64,000 nt of DNA, from contig NC_061797.1 in assembly GCF_021462225.1 (NCBI RefSeq), positions 24,823,093 to 24,887,092 on the forward strand, given 5' to 3'. The position numbers and the translations under genes were made by a program. Positions 13,194-24,414 of the stretch are shown piece by piece. The notes beneath the pieces are model-generated. The model was not told the DNA's origin and made no database searches. It worked only from the letters and a program-made list of their open reading frames with translations. Each line of letters begins with the position of its first letter. The first letter of the stretch is position 1. The DNA comes from Girardinichthys multiradiatus. Its lineage: Eukaryota > Chordata > Actinopteri > Cyprinodontiformes > Goodeidae.

Positions 13194-13407
13194 GTTGGAG
13201 TCAAGCAGGTCCATGCTGTCCAGGCTCTTGCTGCGATGGATGCGGCCCTTAATGCGACGCAGAGAAGGTTTAGCTTGGCTCAGAGGCAACGAGAGGGTTG
13301 AGGTGGCAGGCAAAGCCATAGCACCAGTGCCACCAGTAGCACCTACTGGTTCACTAGAAGACCCGGGAGCATCTGAGGGGGATGAATCTCCTTCTTGTGG
13401 AGTTACC
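13194..13407 (-). CDS. Internal coding exon of an unidentified host gene
   Basis: On the minus strand this 214-bp segment has an open frame and both splice signals. A T-rich tract ending TTTGTTGCAG precedes base 13407, and a GTAAGA donor follows base 13194. The exon begins with the third base of a codon and ends on a codon boundary. It encodes about 71 residues. First comes a Ser/Gly/Pro-rich linker that starts VTPQEGDSSPSD. Then comes a basic, phosphosite-like segment, LRRIKGRIHRSKSLDSMDLL, whose RSKS resembles a 14-3-3 or basophilic-kinase site. I do not recognise the protein; the composition fits a disordered part of a signalling or scaffold protein. The entry phase matches the donor phase of the exon at 40699-40790. 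Downstream exons would be left of the window. Confidence 0.65.
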
Positions 13408-13439
13408 CTGCAACAAACCAAAAAATAAAGATGCCTTAA

Positions 13440-13505
13440 CAGCGCCTTGAGTGCCTTGTTGCTGAAAAGCGCTATATAAATAAACATGACTTGACTTGAC
13501 TTAAA
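13440..13505 (+). repeat. Retrotransposon 3' tail (AGCGCTATATAAATAAA type)
   Basis: The sequence AAAAGCGCTATATAAATAAA followed by tandem ACTTG units is the typical 3' end of fish LINE- or SINE-derived inserts. Only the tail is recognisable. It sits just upstream, in transcription sense, of the exon at 13194-13407. Confidence 0.6.
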
Positions 13506-14648
13506 CAACAATGGAGGCAAAAATATATGGAAAAGATTCATATTTCGACAGAGATAGCAACAAATTCTTTGTCACAGCCATACTTTTCCCCATAAAGGTG
13601 GTAATTGGGTCATGTATTATTGAATACGTAATTTAATCTTATATTATTATAACAATGAAGTGTCTAAGAGGTTCTGAAAAAGAACAAAAAAAAACATATT
13701 TATCACAATAAAAAATCCAGGACAACAGCAAAAGAGACAGGTTTTCACAAAACACTTCAAGCCAGGACTTAGTTGCCTCATGTCCCTCTAAGTGTTACTT
13801 ATGAAAAAACCAGGGCAGAAAAAGTGACCCCCATTTTACTTTAAGAACGTTTCAAATCAGAGAAGAGGAGACAGGTGGAGATCTTGGTGGAAAATCATAT
13901 ATTTTTGTTAGAGACTTTCTGAAGACCATGGTCAGTTCTAAATTAACAAACATCTAAGAACAACTCTCTTGTTCTCCTGCCAGAATAGGTCAGGGCTGTT
14001 TAAGAGGCCTGCCGGGAGTTTACACAACGTAAGTAATGCCGTTAGTGGTCTTCTGCTTGTACATTGACAACAAGCCTTAAATGTACCTCTAAGCAGTCTT
14101 AAAAATACAACGCTGTTCTGTTGTTGCCTCCTGTGGACTCCTCAACATAACATAAACCCATCCATTACAAAACAATAAGGAGGACTTCTTCAAAGAACAA
14201 TTTATTCTATGCTGTGCTCGCAGGCACTGCTGCCTATCTGATGGAAATCATACGAACGCCTGAAGGATTAAAATAACGTGAGTTTTTGTTTTTTCTTGCT
14301 GTCTTTACTTTTTAAAGGCCGTCTTCTCCTGTTGGCTGCTGCTGCATTCAGGAAGTGTGAATAATTGGGCTAAATGTCAACGGGTGGCCTGCAGATGAAG
14401 ACTAGGTATGGAGCATCCTTTTGCCTTCCATTAAAAGCCACAATAAAACTGCTTTGCTTCTTGAATGCATTAAAAGACATAAAGTAACCAAAGGTGAATA
14501 AAGTCTAAACTCAGGGTTATTTCAATTTTGTTCTGTTTTTTTATTTTTATTTGAAATGCTCTGTTTTAAATATAAAATATGTTCTGTTTAAAGAGAGAAA
14601 TAAAAATGAAGCTAATTATAGATCAAACTAGATACATCAGAACAGTTG
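13506..14648. other. Intronic sequence, no gene recognised
   Basis: AT-rich non-coding DNA inside the putative large intron. Nothing classifiable was seen. Confidence 0.4.
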
Positions 14649-14921
14649 CAGTTAAGCCCAAAATTATTCATAACCATGGCAGACTTAGGTAAATAATTCT
14701 TTTCGAGTTTTGGAGTGCTGATTATTTTTGGCGGCATTTTTTTTATTTAATGTAAATAAAAGAGATATATTTTATCAATATATTTTACCTCCTTTTACAT
14801 TGTTTAGTTATATTTTTAGATATGCCTGTCTCATTTCTTATTAGGAACAGACGTCTTGGTTGAATGAAAATAACTTTAAATCTAAATCTGCCAGAGGTAT
14901 ACATAATTCTGGGCTTAACTG
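14649..14921. mobile_element. MITE-like non-autonomous DNA element with about 26-bp TIRs
   Basis: The left end reads CAGTTAAGCCCAAAATTATT. The right end is its inverse with few mismatches (AATTCTGGGCTTAACTG, ending at 14921). The 273-bp interior is AT-rich and has no transposase frame. A similar CAGTTAAG terminus occurs in inverse at about 57976-57988. The superfamily is uncertain; the size and TIRs suit a Tc1/mariner-derived MITE. Confidence 0.75.
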
Positions 14922-15484
14922 TGTGGGTGGCACCTGTTTATGGGTTTTGTGACTTAACAATTGATTCATCATTAATAATTTTAAATCTAAAAATATCCAC
15001 ATGAAAAAAAACATTAAAAGATAAATGTTTTCACATGAAAAACAATATTAAGTTATATCTAACACATAAAAACTGGCATTCATTGTAGACTGAGGTTATG
15101 TTTGGCCAGTATGTGATTCTTGAGTAAAAATATCAGTGTTGAATTATCCCGTTATTTATAAAAAAAATTAAAACAAAGTGATATAAGTTTATCTAACTGC
15201 TTGTATTAAAAAAAAGAAATGCACAAATTATTCCTACTGATGATAAAATTAATACATTTTGATCAACCTAAGCAAAAATATAAAATAAACACCAGCTACA
15301 TGAATTGGAAGTGCTTTTTGTCCAGATAATTCAAATGTTTGCTGTTTTCTTCCTATTTTCAGTAACAGAAGTAAAACAAGCTGATTAGCTAGTTAATCAG
15401 TCAAGCTATCAACTCACACAATGACTGCCAGTGGTTTTTCCCAACCCGAGACACACAGGACAAACAACCATGCAAGCACACACT
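14922..15484. other. Intronic sequence, no gene recognised
   Basis: AT-rich sequence without coding potential. Confidence 0.4.
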
Positions 15485-15685
15485 TACACAAAAAGGAAAT
15501 TCCCAATTAACCTAACGGGCATATTTTTGGACTGGAAGCTGGAGTAACAGGAAAGAACTCTGTCATGCACAGGGAGAACATGCAAACTTCAAACAATGAC
15601 ACTAAAGCCTGTTTTGAATCCATGATCTTCTGCTCCAAGGCAACAGTGCTAACATCTGCACCACCACGCAGCCAATAAACAGCTA
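15485..15685 (-). repeat. Dispersed teleost repeat fragment
   Basis: The text from AATTAACCTAACGGGCAT through GGGAGAACATGCAAACT to the ACCACGCAGCC end strongly resembles a very common interspersed fish repeat. The class cannot be fixed from this fragment alone. The overlapping 81-codon ORF is a by-product of the repeat. Confidence 0.5.
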
Positions 15686-18600
15686 GATAGGGAACAGATA
15701 GGCTGCAGGCATTTTTGAGTGAAACAATAAAAGTAGATCTTTGTTTCTCCATTTTTCACCCTTTAATGCTGGATTCATGAAGTAGGCATATTTTACGCAT
15801 TTCCAATACAACTGATGGAGAAAAGGATGAACTAATTCAGCAAGAAGAAAAACTACAGATTATGTATCAACACTTAATTAACAGGCTCTATGAACATATT
15901 CTGGAAGGAGGCAGTGTGATCGTTGTTATGCTTCAGCTGTATCATAATGACAAGTCGTCAATCAAGTGCTTAATCAAAGAATTAGACAGTATTTGAGTTG
16001 ACAATACAGTAAGCCTTAAGAGAAAAGACAGAGAGAAAAGGAAAACTCAGCTTGTCAGGCCCCCTGGGGCACCAGTGCCACTAAAATTAGAAACAGAGGT
16101 AAAAAGAATTTTGCCATTAGATATGAATTGCCTTCCCTCTGATTTAATCTTGCAACTATAGGCCTGAACATGTATTTTTATGCTGTTTATTTAAATCATT
16201 TAAGTGTTAAAAGCTTTGCTCTTTCTAGTATTTTCATCATACATCACAATATCGGTGATCCATTAATCCAGCAGTGTCACAACATAATTTCAATAACAAT
16301 TTCCACTTCTATGGATAAACATTTTCTTGGTGTTTATACCAGTAAGGGGTGCAGATTTCCAACTGTGCCTAATGATAGAAGATTCACTCAAAACTGTGGA
16401 AACACATTTTTTAGATGTAATTTTATTCAGTGACACCTGAAAGCCTGCCCCTTTAATTAAAGAATCCATAACAAACTTACTGGCAAACAGCACCTAAAAT
16501 GGATTAGCATGTGTTCAACAAAATTTGGTACATAAATAAAATAGTGATGATTATGACAATAATTTTCTTTGCATGAAGATGGCACATTTACAACGGCCAT
16601 AAGGCGGCTTGAGTGGTGATGTTAAGGTGGCGTGACTTGTCACAGGCAGTTCCCAGGGGAACGGATAGTCAGTCAAAACTGCCAGGGAATGCCTTGTAGA
16701 TAAATAAGAAAACAATACCAGCACTTGATGGAGTTCAATAAGGGTCACAATTTAGGTTTTCAGGTGGTCATTTTATAACTCAGCATTTGGAGCTTCCTGA
16801 TGTCACACTGGCCTGATTTTAGAACCAACCGTTACCATAATAGCAGCAACACACGTGTCATCACGCTCCATGATCGGTTATCTTACAAGACCGTCACCTG
16901 GGTTGATGTTGCCACCACGCATGGTCTCAGATGCTGTTTCTAGATATGCTGGTTTCTTGCAAATTAAATGATTTACATACCTATTGCTTGTCTGGATAAG
17001 TACCAAATTATATCTCACTCAAACTTATTCTTCTGGATGCCTCATTAGTATGATTAGTGTGTAATCATTTACAGTACAGGGTTTATAGTTGGAAAGTTGA
17101 TAAGAGTAGGTTAGCATAGCTACCCTAATTCATACTGAATATTGTTTCCTCATACTCTGCATTTCCTCTTATGACCATTTTAATAATTCTCTTTCTATAT
17201 TTGATATTTTGCTTTGAGGAGGACTTTGTAGCTAGAGTGCCAGAACTACAAATAAAACAGTATTTCAGCTAATTCTGGTGCATTTACAATAAATCTAAGC
17301 CAAACCATACTCCTCTATAACTTGAAAGACAGTTGACTTTGAGGTGCACATAAGAAAAAAAAGTGTGGCTTGCAAGCAGCTAGTCTATTCATCATCCTTT
17401 TACATTAATTTAAAAACATCACTATTTTTAACCGCAACTTTAGCCAAAATAAGCTTCACAATATGATAAAAAGAAAGATCTTCTGGCTGTTGAGTGAACA
17501 CATTTCTGAAAATAAAAATCCTCTCGATCTTTTCTTCATCTTTTCAACCAACAGCAGCACAAGTTTGACAAGTTCCAGGTACACTACAGGAGGAATGGTG
17601 GCTAAACAATGACCGCAGTCCACTCAAATGTTCTGTTTATGAGAGCATGTCGCACTAGCTTTTAACCGGGCATTAAAACAATAGCCAGGCCCTGCATGTG
17701 AAATAAGCCTGGGATTGTTTTTACCCTTGTTTTACCCACTCCAAAAAGTCTTCAAACAAGTTAAAAGAATTTGTAATTTCTGAAAAAATCTCAATAACAA
17801 TCTATTTTCTTTATGATCTTTTGAAAGGTTTATTCTAATACTATTAGGGATAAAAACTTTCAGTATCTGTTTTAAATTGCATCAGTAATATGGATTTAAT
17901 GCATTTCATTTTTTGTCCTTCAAGAGTAATGAGCAGTAGTCGTTGCATTTGTGCGTTCACCATAGTGTAGGATTCCTGAGGAATATGGTCTCTCTCACTA
18001 TCATTGCAGGGTTGCTTTCACAAGACAAGTTCATTCACACAGCCAGAGGTAGCTAATGAAGCCGTTTTATTGAAAGAGGGACTGCATCTGTGTGTACTGA
18101 CTGACAGGCTTCAGCTTTTTACACTCAACCTATGTAAACAACAAATCTGTAGTGTTCAAATCAAACATTTATTTAAATAATGCTTCATAACATTGTGTGT
18201 TGTGATGTGAATATGGCGCTTTGCCATATTATATCAAAATTGGCTATTCCTATAAATGTATGTGTTGTTTTTTGGGGTTGGTTAATGCTTAAAACTTAAA
18301 GCTTAAGTCCTACCATGTTGTGGAAATGTCACTTTCGATGTGTTTCTGTTCTGAATAGTGTGTGTTAATTGGGATCAATGGTCAGGAATCCACAGTGTTC
18401 AGCTGTGCTATGACTAGAGCTTTTTTTTCAGTGACGTTACTGTCTCAATTTATAATAATTATTATGGCTATCTAATAAATAAAATCAAATGAACTTTCAG
18501 TGCTCTGTATGTGTCCTCTGGTGGCCAGTGAATTATTAGCCAAAATAACCAGACACTTAAAGATTCCAATAGTTTTGCTTTCAGTTTCAAGCATCCAGCA

Positions 18601-20984
18601 TGATGTAGTGAGTGAAATGTCTGCTTAACCTAATTTGGAATAAAGTAATGTTGGTCTTTGCTATGACATTTGAGCCACAGTTCCATCCATAGCAGGGGGG
18701 AACACATGCAGTATGCATGGTGCATGAGAGCTGAGGCACACATGCAGTGGAAATCTTTGACATGTCCAAACATATCCGTGGCAGCCTGGTATATTTGGTG
18801 ATCAAATTGGGTATGCTACAGTGTCAAATATTCAGTTAGGTAACATGGGCTTTATTATCCCATGGTATCTAGCTTCTTACACAATTGAAAAATAGCAGAT
18901 ACGTGTGACAGGAGTATAAGCTAAAGGATCAAAATAAGTTTAAATTCATTTATATTCACAACAGAGAATCCATGTAACCAAGACTGTTTGTAAAACGAAT
19001 GTTTATGTTATCGTACAATCTATATACAAGGATAGGATGTAATACAGAAAATGGTTAGAAAAACAGATGTACATTACTACCATAAATTAAGAGCACAATA
19101 AAATTTTTATTCCGTTCAAATTTTTCTCGACACAAATTCCTGCTTGCATATGAATATTTTGGTTAAACCTAAGCTGCATTTCGGCTGTTAGACTTGAATG
19201 TAACTTGCAATTGTATTTTGTCCCTTTTTTAACAATTCTCGTATCACCAAAGCTACCTGTTTGCTGGTGACTTATATTATTAAAGGCTAACACAAGAATC
19301 CTTATGTAGATATCTTCACTACATCATTAAGGATTCACTTGTTCAGTTTACAGAGTCCACAGTTTGCTTAATAGCTGTTTTTTTAAGCTACGAGGAGTGA
19401 GTTTTATAGGGAGGGCATCTCAACAGTTGCGTGTGAAGACATGGAACTCTGCAATTCTTAGCACACAAATATCAATACTTGATTTATGATAGCAAATGAC
19501 CTTCATATAGTAAAACTACACACTTTTACACATATGTGTAGTTCACAACAGATGTTTAAATGTGAAAGGCTGCTGAGTTGGATGTTTTTGGGACAGAGAA
19601 GCAGTAAAACCAAGAAACAAACCTTAAAAGTCTTCAGGAGCGCAACTATGACTTCTCACTTGCTACCGACCTATGAATGATTTATCATCATTGAGGCTGC
19701 AGAATTTCACAAGGACAAATTGAGCCTCGAAAGCCAGTGATTTAGACTCAGTCTGATCCTTCTGAGCAGACAGAAAGTTTCACTTTTCACTGCCTCTCAA
19801 GAAATACGGAGAAACCCACACATAGGCTGGAGTGTACTCACAAAGCACACCCAATGGGACCCTCATCAATACAAGTGGCAGACAATGGCAGTATTTTAGA
19901 GGCTAAAAATAAAGAAGTAACAAGAGACATTAGCCACAAACTGCAATACGTAAGAGGTGAAACTTATTAATATTACATGAGACTGTAGCCTAAAATAGAG
20001 AATCTCACCCTGCTGTGCAATAAGAGATCACTGACAAAGCTTTATATATCACCTCATCTCAGTATCCCAGCAATGTAACCCAGAACGGTTTGTAAGACAT
20101 CTGCTGGATTAGATATAAAACATAGTAAAAGATAAAAAGCATACACCTTTTTAAACAATAACTTGGCTAAGTCCTGACTTTGTTCAAACTAATTATTAAA
20201 CTTTAGTTTAGATAACTAAATTGCTGATGGAAATCATGACAATGTCTGCTGTCATGGTTTGCTCTCAGATATTAAGCTTTCACAGCTGCTTGCTCTCAGT
20301 AGAAGTGCTGCAGCTGAGCGAGCAACTGATAATCCTAGTGACATTCCAACTTCTCAGATATTCTGTCACAGTTTACTAAACAGCCATTACCAAAAACAGA
20401 GAGCGAACTGATTGAACATGCACTTCCTTTTCTGAAAAACCCATCTAATCTTCCATGAGCAGTGAGCTAATAAACCGTTGAGAAGAAACCATGTCTAAGT
20501 AACGTCAGCTTGATATTCTGTTTATTATCTACATTTATGCTGACGGAAATAATCACATCTGATTACAAGCCAAACCTCGTCTTTGTTTTAACAGCATGAA
20601 GGCTGCAGTTTAAGTTCAGTGGTTTTAGTACTGGTTTAAACCAAGCATCAGAATGAAAAGAATTAAGTGATTTTGAACATAACACTTTTTGTTAATGCCA
20701 GATGGGCTGGTCTGAGCATTTCAGAAACTGTTGACCTACTGATATTTTACTATTTTAAGGCTAAAAATGCCTTAATGACATCAGGGAAGAATGAGCATAG
20801 TGGTTCAAGATGACCGAAAGGTAACACTAGCTCATTAAGCCACTCGTTACAACCAAGGTATGTAAAATACCCATCTCCTAAAACAGAACACAGAACCCTT
20901 GAAGCAGATGGGCTACAACAGCTAAGATCGTTTTTCTGCATTATGGATGTGCAGAAACTGTATGATACTATCATGTCAATATAC
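15686..20984. other. Intronic sequence, no gene recognised
   Basis: More than 5 kb of AT-rich non-coding DNA within the putative large intron. ORFs are 87 codons or shorter and featureless. No RNA gene or clear mobile element was identified. Confidence 0.4.
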
Positions 20985-21120
20985 TGTAGGTATTAAACTC
21001 GAGGGAATCATTCTTTCCAGACTGTTGCACCTTGACTGTGGAACAAGCTTCCTTTGTGAATCTGGACTCAATTAAAATGCAGCTAAAGAGATTCTTGCTC
21101 AAACAAGCTTTTCCTTCAAA
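20985..21120 (+). pseudogene. C-terminal tail of an L2-like LINE reverse transcriptase
   Basis: The sequence decodes in shifting frames to WNKLPL, then to D-S-I-K-M-Q-L-K-R-F-L-L-K-Q-A-F. This is the shape of the extreme C-terminus of fish L2-type ORF2 proteins (WN.LP....S...FK..LKT.L...AF). Only about 45 codons are present. Confidence 0.5.
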
Positions 21121-21560
21121 TGGAGTTTAAACGAGAATTCAACATGGAAGACTCACCATCACCTCCAGCTTTGTCTAATTACTCCTCCATGCGGCTCTGC
21201 TCCACCAATCAGCGTCAAGTCTGCGTTTCTCCCCGGCCAATCATCCTTCAAGGATCTGCTTTAAAAGATCTTCATCCATGGAACCCTCCGTTCTGCAGGT
21301 GAACTTTGACCCTCCTCCACCCCATCTACACCATTTGGCTTCCAAACTCCTTCCAAATCTCCTCAGGCCTCCACTCCACCACCAGGATCAGATCCCAGGG
21401 GGGAAGACATCTCTAAATCTAACCCTAAGATGTTCATTCAAACGCATGTCATTCTCAGCATTCACGTCTTCCACTGGGGTCCGAGCGCCAAAGAAATAAA
21501 CATTCACTAATAAACTTTTCTAATTGCATCTCTGTCTTCTCTTTGTGAGTCTTTGCAGGT
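21121..21560. other. Unclassified, less AT-rich segment, probably LINE 3' UTR or another repeat
   Basis: The segment is C/T-rich on the plus strand, contains two CCAAT-containing stretches (ACCAATCAGCG, GGCCAATCATC), and ends in AAATAAACATTCACTAATAAA. It directly follows the LINE tail, so it may be that element's 3' UTR. The 60- and 73-codon ORFs here have no recognisable features. Confidence 0.3.
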
Positions 21561-21599
21561 TGAAATCTCTTTAAATAACAATGGATGTATTTTTTATTA

Positions 21600-23752
21600 T
21601 TTTTATTGTTTAATTTGCCCATTGTCTTTTTAATCCTGTTTAAAATCCAGATCCAAACTTTTTACATAGTAAATCTCAAACAACGCAGTATTGCTTTAAA
21701 TCTTAAATTGTTACTATCCTCTAGAGAAATATGATCTCTCTTTTTAATTTTCATCAGAACACTTGCAGCAGCATTTTGGATGAGCTGAAGGCTTTTAACT
21801 GCTTTTTGTGAGATTCCTGATAGTAAAGAATTATAACAGTGCATCATTGAAGTAACAAATGCATGAACTAGTTTTTAGCATCCATCTAGGACAGGATGTT
21901 TCTACTTTGGCAAAACTCTGGAGGAAACAGAGGGACATCGTGGGACTTAAATGGCATGTCCTGGTCAAAAATAACAACAAGGTTCTTTACTTCCTTACCA
22001 CAAGCCAATTTAATATCATCCAGATTTAATGACTAACTAAGCAGTTTCTTTTTCAAAGACTCTGGTCCAAAGATGACAACTTCTTGTATAAATTCTATAT
22101 TTAAAAGCAGACAATTCATAAAGTCATCTATATTTGTATTTCTTCTAAAAAGGCCTGTAGTGTACATAACTGATTGGATTAATCAGGAGTTATGGAAAAA
22201 TATAATATCAGCATAACACAGAAAATGTAGCCCCTGCTGTCTGATCATTTTACTAATTGATGCATAAACACAGTAAAAAGAATTGCCCCAAGCACTGAGG
22301 CCTGTGGTACTCCACAGGTAAACCTAGAGTTTAAAGATTTATTATTTACATGAAACAACTAGAATCCGTCAGACAAATAAGATATTTACCTGCCAAGTGC
22401 TGTTCCCTTGAATCCTACAGCATGTTTAAGCCTTTCTAGGAGAATATTATGATCAATTATATCAAATGCAGCACTAAGTTCTAACAGAGACACATGTACA
22501 GACACAAGTCCCTCATCTTAGGGCCATGGGAATATCATTAGTGACTTTCACCAGTGCTGTTTCAGTGATAGGATGAGCTCTGAAACCTGAATGAATCTCT
22601 TTAAAAAGGTCATTAATGTGTTGATGCTCACACTTGATTAGCAACTATTTTCTGAAGAATTTAAGATAAGAATAGAAAATTAGATATAGGTGTATCATTT
22701 ATTAAATCATCTTGATTGAGTGCAGATTTCTTAAGTAAAGGTTTAATTACAGCTACCTTAAAAGAATGTGGTACATATCTGTTTACTAAGGATAGATTAT
22801 TCATATCTAAAACGGTGGTGGTAATTAAAAGGAACACTTTAAACAATTTAGTTAAGATTGGGTCTAAAATACAAGCTGAAGGTTTAAAAAAGCTTACATT
22901 TTTCATAACTCAGGAAGCTCCACTGGATCAAAACAGTACAAACACATTTCAGTTTCTACAGTAACGTCCAATGATGCCTCACTTACTGGAGATGAAGTAA
23001 TCATGTTTAGGAGGATGACAATGATAACATTTTTTTATGAAATCCATTTTATTTACGAAGAATCCCATAGGGTCATCACTGCTAAGAGGTGAGGGAATGG
23101 ATGACTCAACAAAGCTGTAACTCTGTAGGTTTGGCAACTGTACTAACAAGAAACCTAGGATTATTCTTATTATCCTCTATTAATGATGAAAAATACACTG
23201 TTCTAGCTTAGCAAAGGGTCTTTTTATACATCTTTAGACTATTTTTCCAGACTCTTCTAGATGTGTATTGTGACATTTTCTTTCCAGTTTTTTGTATTGT
23301 GCTTTAAAGTACGCAGCTCTGTATTAAACCAGGGAGCCAGCCTCCTTTGAATAATCACTATCTTTTCCAAGGGGGCTACATGGTCAAATGCCACAGACAA
23401 TGAGGAAGTAACACCATAGACAAGAACATAAATTTGTGAAAATATAGAAATTAAATGGATGCCCTCTGTTTTTTTTTTTCTGTTATACATAGGAAATTAA
23501 AAATTAGATTCTCAGTTAGATTAATCTCAAAGGTTTTTTTAACTGGTCAGACAGGACATGGCTGTGAGGAAATACTGCAACTTTTTCACATTTAATGCCA
23601 CATGTCAGTCAAAGGTTCAGAGTATGAAGACAAAGTGGATAGGTCTGCAGATGTTTTGAGCAAAGCCAATTGAGTCTAAGACAGAATTAAAGGCAACATT
23701 TAGGCTTTCACTTTCAGTGTCAGCATAAATGTTATAGTGAGTGTTATAGACC
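21600..23752 (-). pseudogene. 3' two-thirds of an L2/CR1-like LINE ORF2 (split copy)
   Basis: ORF2 of this class encodes an APE endonuclease followed by a reverse transcriptase. Read 5'-3' on the minus strand there are, in order: the end of an endonuclease-like region (V-A-F-N-S-V-L-D-S-I-G-F, about 23668-23710), an APWFNTELRTLK linker (about 23300), KVAVIKPLLKK with a decayed Y/TPISN motif (about 22680-22760), S-A-A-F-D-I-I-D-H-N (about 22450-22480), C-G-V-P-Q-A-S-V-L-G (about 22280-22310), a YAD-I relic of the YADD site (about 22205), and L-I-Q-N-A-A-A (about 21770). Many stops and frameshifts mark it as old. Its 5' part continues at 29885-30716 after an inserted transposon. Confidence 0.75.
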
Positions 23753-24081
23753 ACTTTTGGTCCGCTTTAAACGGACCAGAGTTCGTTTCGCCCCTTGGTC
23801 CGGATCTTTTGTGCAGGTGTGAATACACTCAAGCGAACCCTGGTCCGGACCAAACAACCGGACCGAGACCCACTTTTTGATGTGGTCTCAGTCCGCTTCC
23901 AAATGGACTCTGGTGCGGTTCGCTTATGGTCTGAATACAAACCGGCCCCAATATGAACCAACTACAAAAAGCGTACGTCTCTTTGGACATAAAATGCCAC
24001 CGTAGCCAGTAGCAAAGGTGTGTGTTGTAAGGTAATCATACCTGATAAACGGAAGTTACGCTGTAACTATGGTTCCAGGAT

Positions 24082-24241
24082 GACTGCCAGTGGCAGTAAA
24101 CAAAGTGGATATGTCTCCTCGCGCTCCGCACAGGTCGAGATTAAATGTAAACAAAGTCACGCACGTGACACGTAGCCCACCTGGGCGTGCGTCTATAAGT
24201 AGCACGTGGAAGGCTAAGTTCGGTCTCTGGGATCTTCTCGC
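24082..24241. repeat. DIRS-1 inverted terminal repeat (3' side of element)
   Basis: The 160-bp arm starts GACTGCCAGTGGCAGTAAAC and ends TCTTCTCGC. It is the near-identical reverse complement of 29265-29424, with only scattered mismatches. A 34-bp unique extension (24048-24081) lies outside it. Confidence 0.92.
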
Positions 24242-24274
24242 AGGGGAGAAGTTCCGAGTGACCAGTGTGACTGA

Positions 24275-24368
24275 CAGTCATCCAGGAATTCACAGGACCA
24301 AAGTTACAGCGTAACTTCCGTAGTGTTTCATTCCTTCCTGACTGCCAGTGGCAGTAAACAAAGTGGAT
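24275..24368. repeat. DIRS-1 internal complementary region
   Basis: The first part (..AGTTACAGCGTAACTTCCGT) is the reverse complement of the element's left terminus at 24048-24070. The second part (TGTTTCATTCCTTCCTGACT..) is the reverse complement of the right terminus at 29410-29439. In known DIRS replication this region templates joining of the two ends into a circle. Confidence 0.88.
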
Positions 24369-24414
24369 GACTTATGCCAGCAATGTCACGAGGAATGCAG
24401 TAGTCACCAACCTC

